7,091 nt of DNA. Origin: Candidatus Saccharimonadota bacterium. Its GTDB lineage: Bacteria > Patescibacteriota > Saccharimonadia > Saccharimonadales > UBA4665. Within the stretch, counting starts at the first letter, position 1; each line of letters begins with the position of its first letter. The DNA lies in NCBI GenBank assembly GCA_029288515.1, contig JARIHB010000157.1, forward strand, positions 1-7,091, written 5' to 3'. The translations under genes were made by a program, and so were the position numbers. The notes under the pieces were generated by a model, which was not told where the DNA came from, made no database searches, and saw only the letters and a list, made by a program, of their open reading frames with translations. This document shows, one piece after another, positions 7,067 to 7,091 of the stretch.

Positions 7067-7091
7067 TACACCTAGCGCTGCGTTCATATAT

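Noticed and set aside
6800..7087. A 95-residue open frame on the minus strand opposite the small third gene
   Set aside because: It has no visible ribosome site, lies antisense to a frame with an excellent one, and its hydrophobic composition is what the reverse complement of a polar gene tends to give. All other genes run on the + strand.

Overview
This 7,091-base window is almost entirely coding, all on the + strand. It reads as one tightly packed operon segment of three genes. The first 16 bases (TGTGTATAAGAGACAG) are the 3' part of the Tn5/Nextera mosaic end, a sequencing adapter. Native sequence therefore starts at about base 17, the left edge is an assembly edge, and whatever lies upstream of the first gene is lost. 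The genes use the bacterial code, with no in-frame TGA and stops TAG, TAA, TAG. Gene 3 has a near-perfect bacterial Shine-Dalgarno sequence, so the source is a bacterium or a bacterial mobile element. GC content looks slightly above half by eye. The protein style (soluble, glycine- and aspartate-rich tails, VirB4/HerA-like and VirD4-like ATPase folds) recalls the type IV secretion-like gene sets of Patescibacteria such as Saccharibacteria. That lineage is a low-confidence guess, and a plasmid or phage of another lineage is possible.

Layout: bases 1-16, adapter. Bases 21-4136, a 1,371-residue P-loop ATPase of the VirB4/TraC/HerA (DUF87-like) group with intact Walker A and Walker B motifs, a disordered N-terminus and a long unrecognised C-terminal extension. 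Bases 4140-6707, an 855-residue protein starting 3 bases after the first gene's stop. Its order of segments matches a VirD4/TraG-type coupling ATPase, but its nucleotide-binding motifs look degraded, so I read it as a probable pseudo-ATPase. Bases 6708-6781, an intergenic gap with two small inverted repeats and a strong ribosome binding site. Bases 6782-7066, a 94-residue protein of unknown function. Bases 7067-7091 hold nothing I can recognise. No tRNA, rRNA, CRISPR array, insertion sequence or attachment site is visible.

Working model (inference): the first protein supplies ATP-driven motor activity, and the second is a catalytically dead relative acting as a partner, scaffold or substrate receptor. 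The small third protein, with the best translation signal, could be an abundant accessory factor or substrate. All three have gly/asp/pro/glu-rich N-terminal segments and none has an evident membrane span, so the visible machinery is cytoplasmic or peripheral. If it is part of a secretion or DNA-transfer apparatus, the membrane components must lie outside the window.
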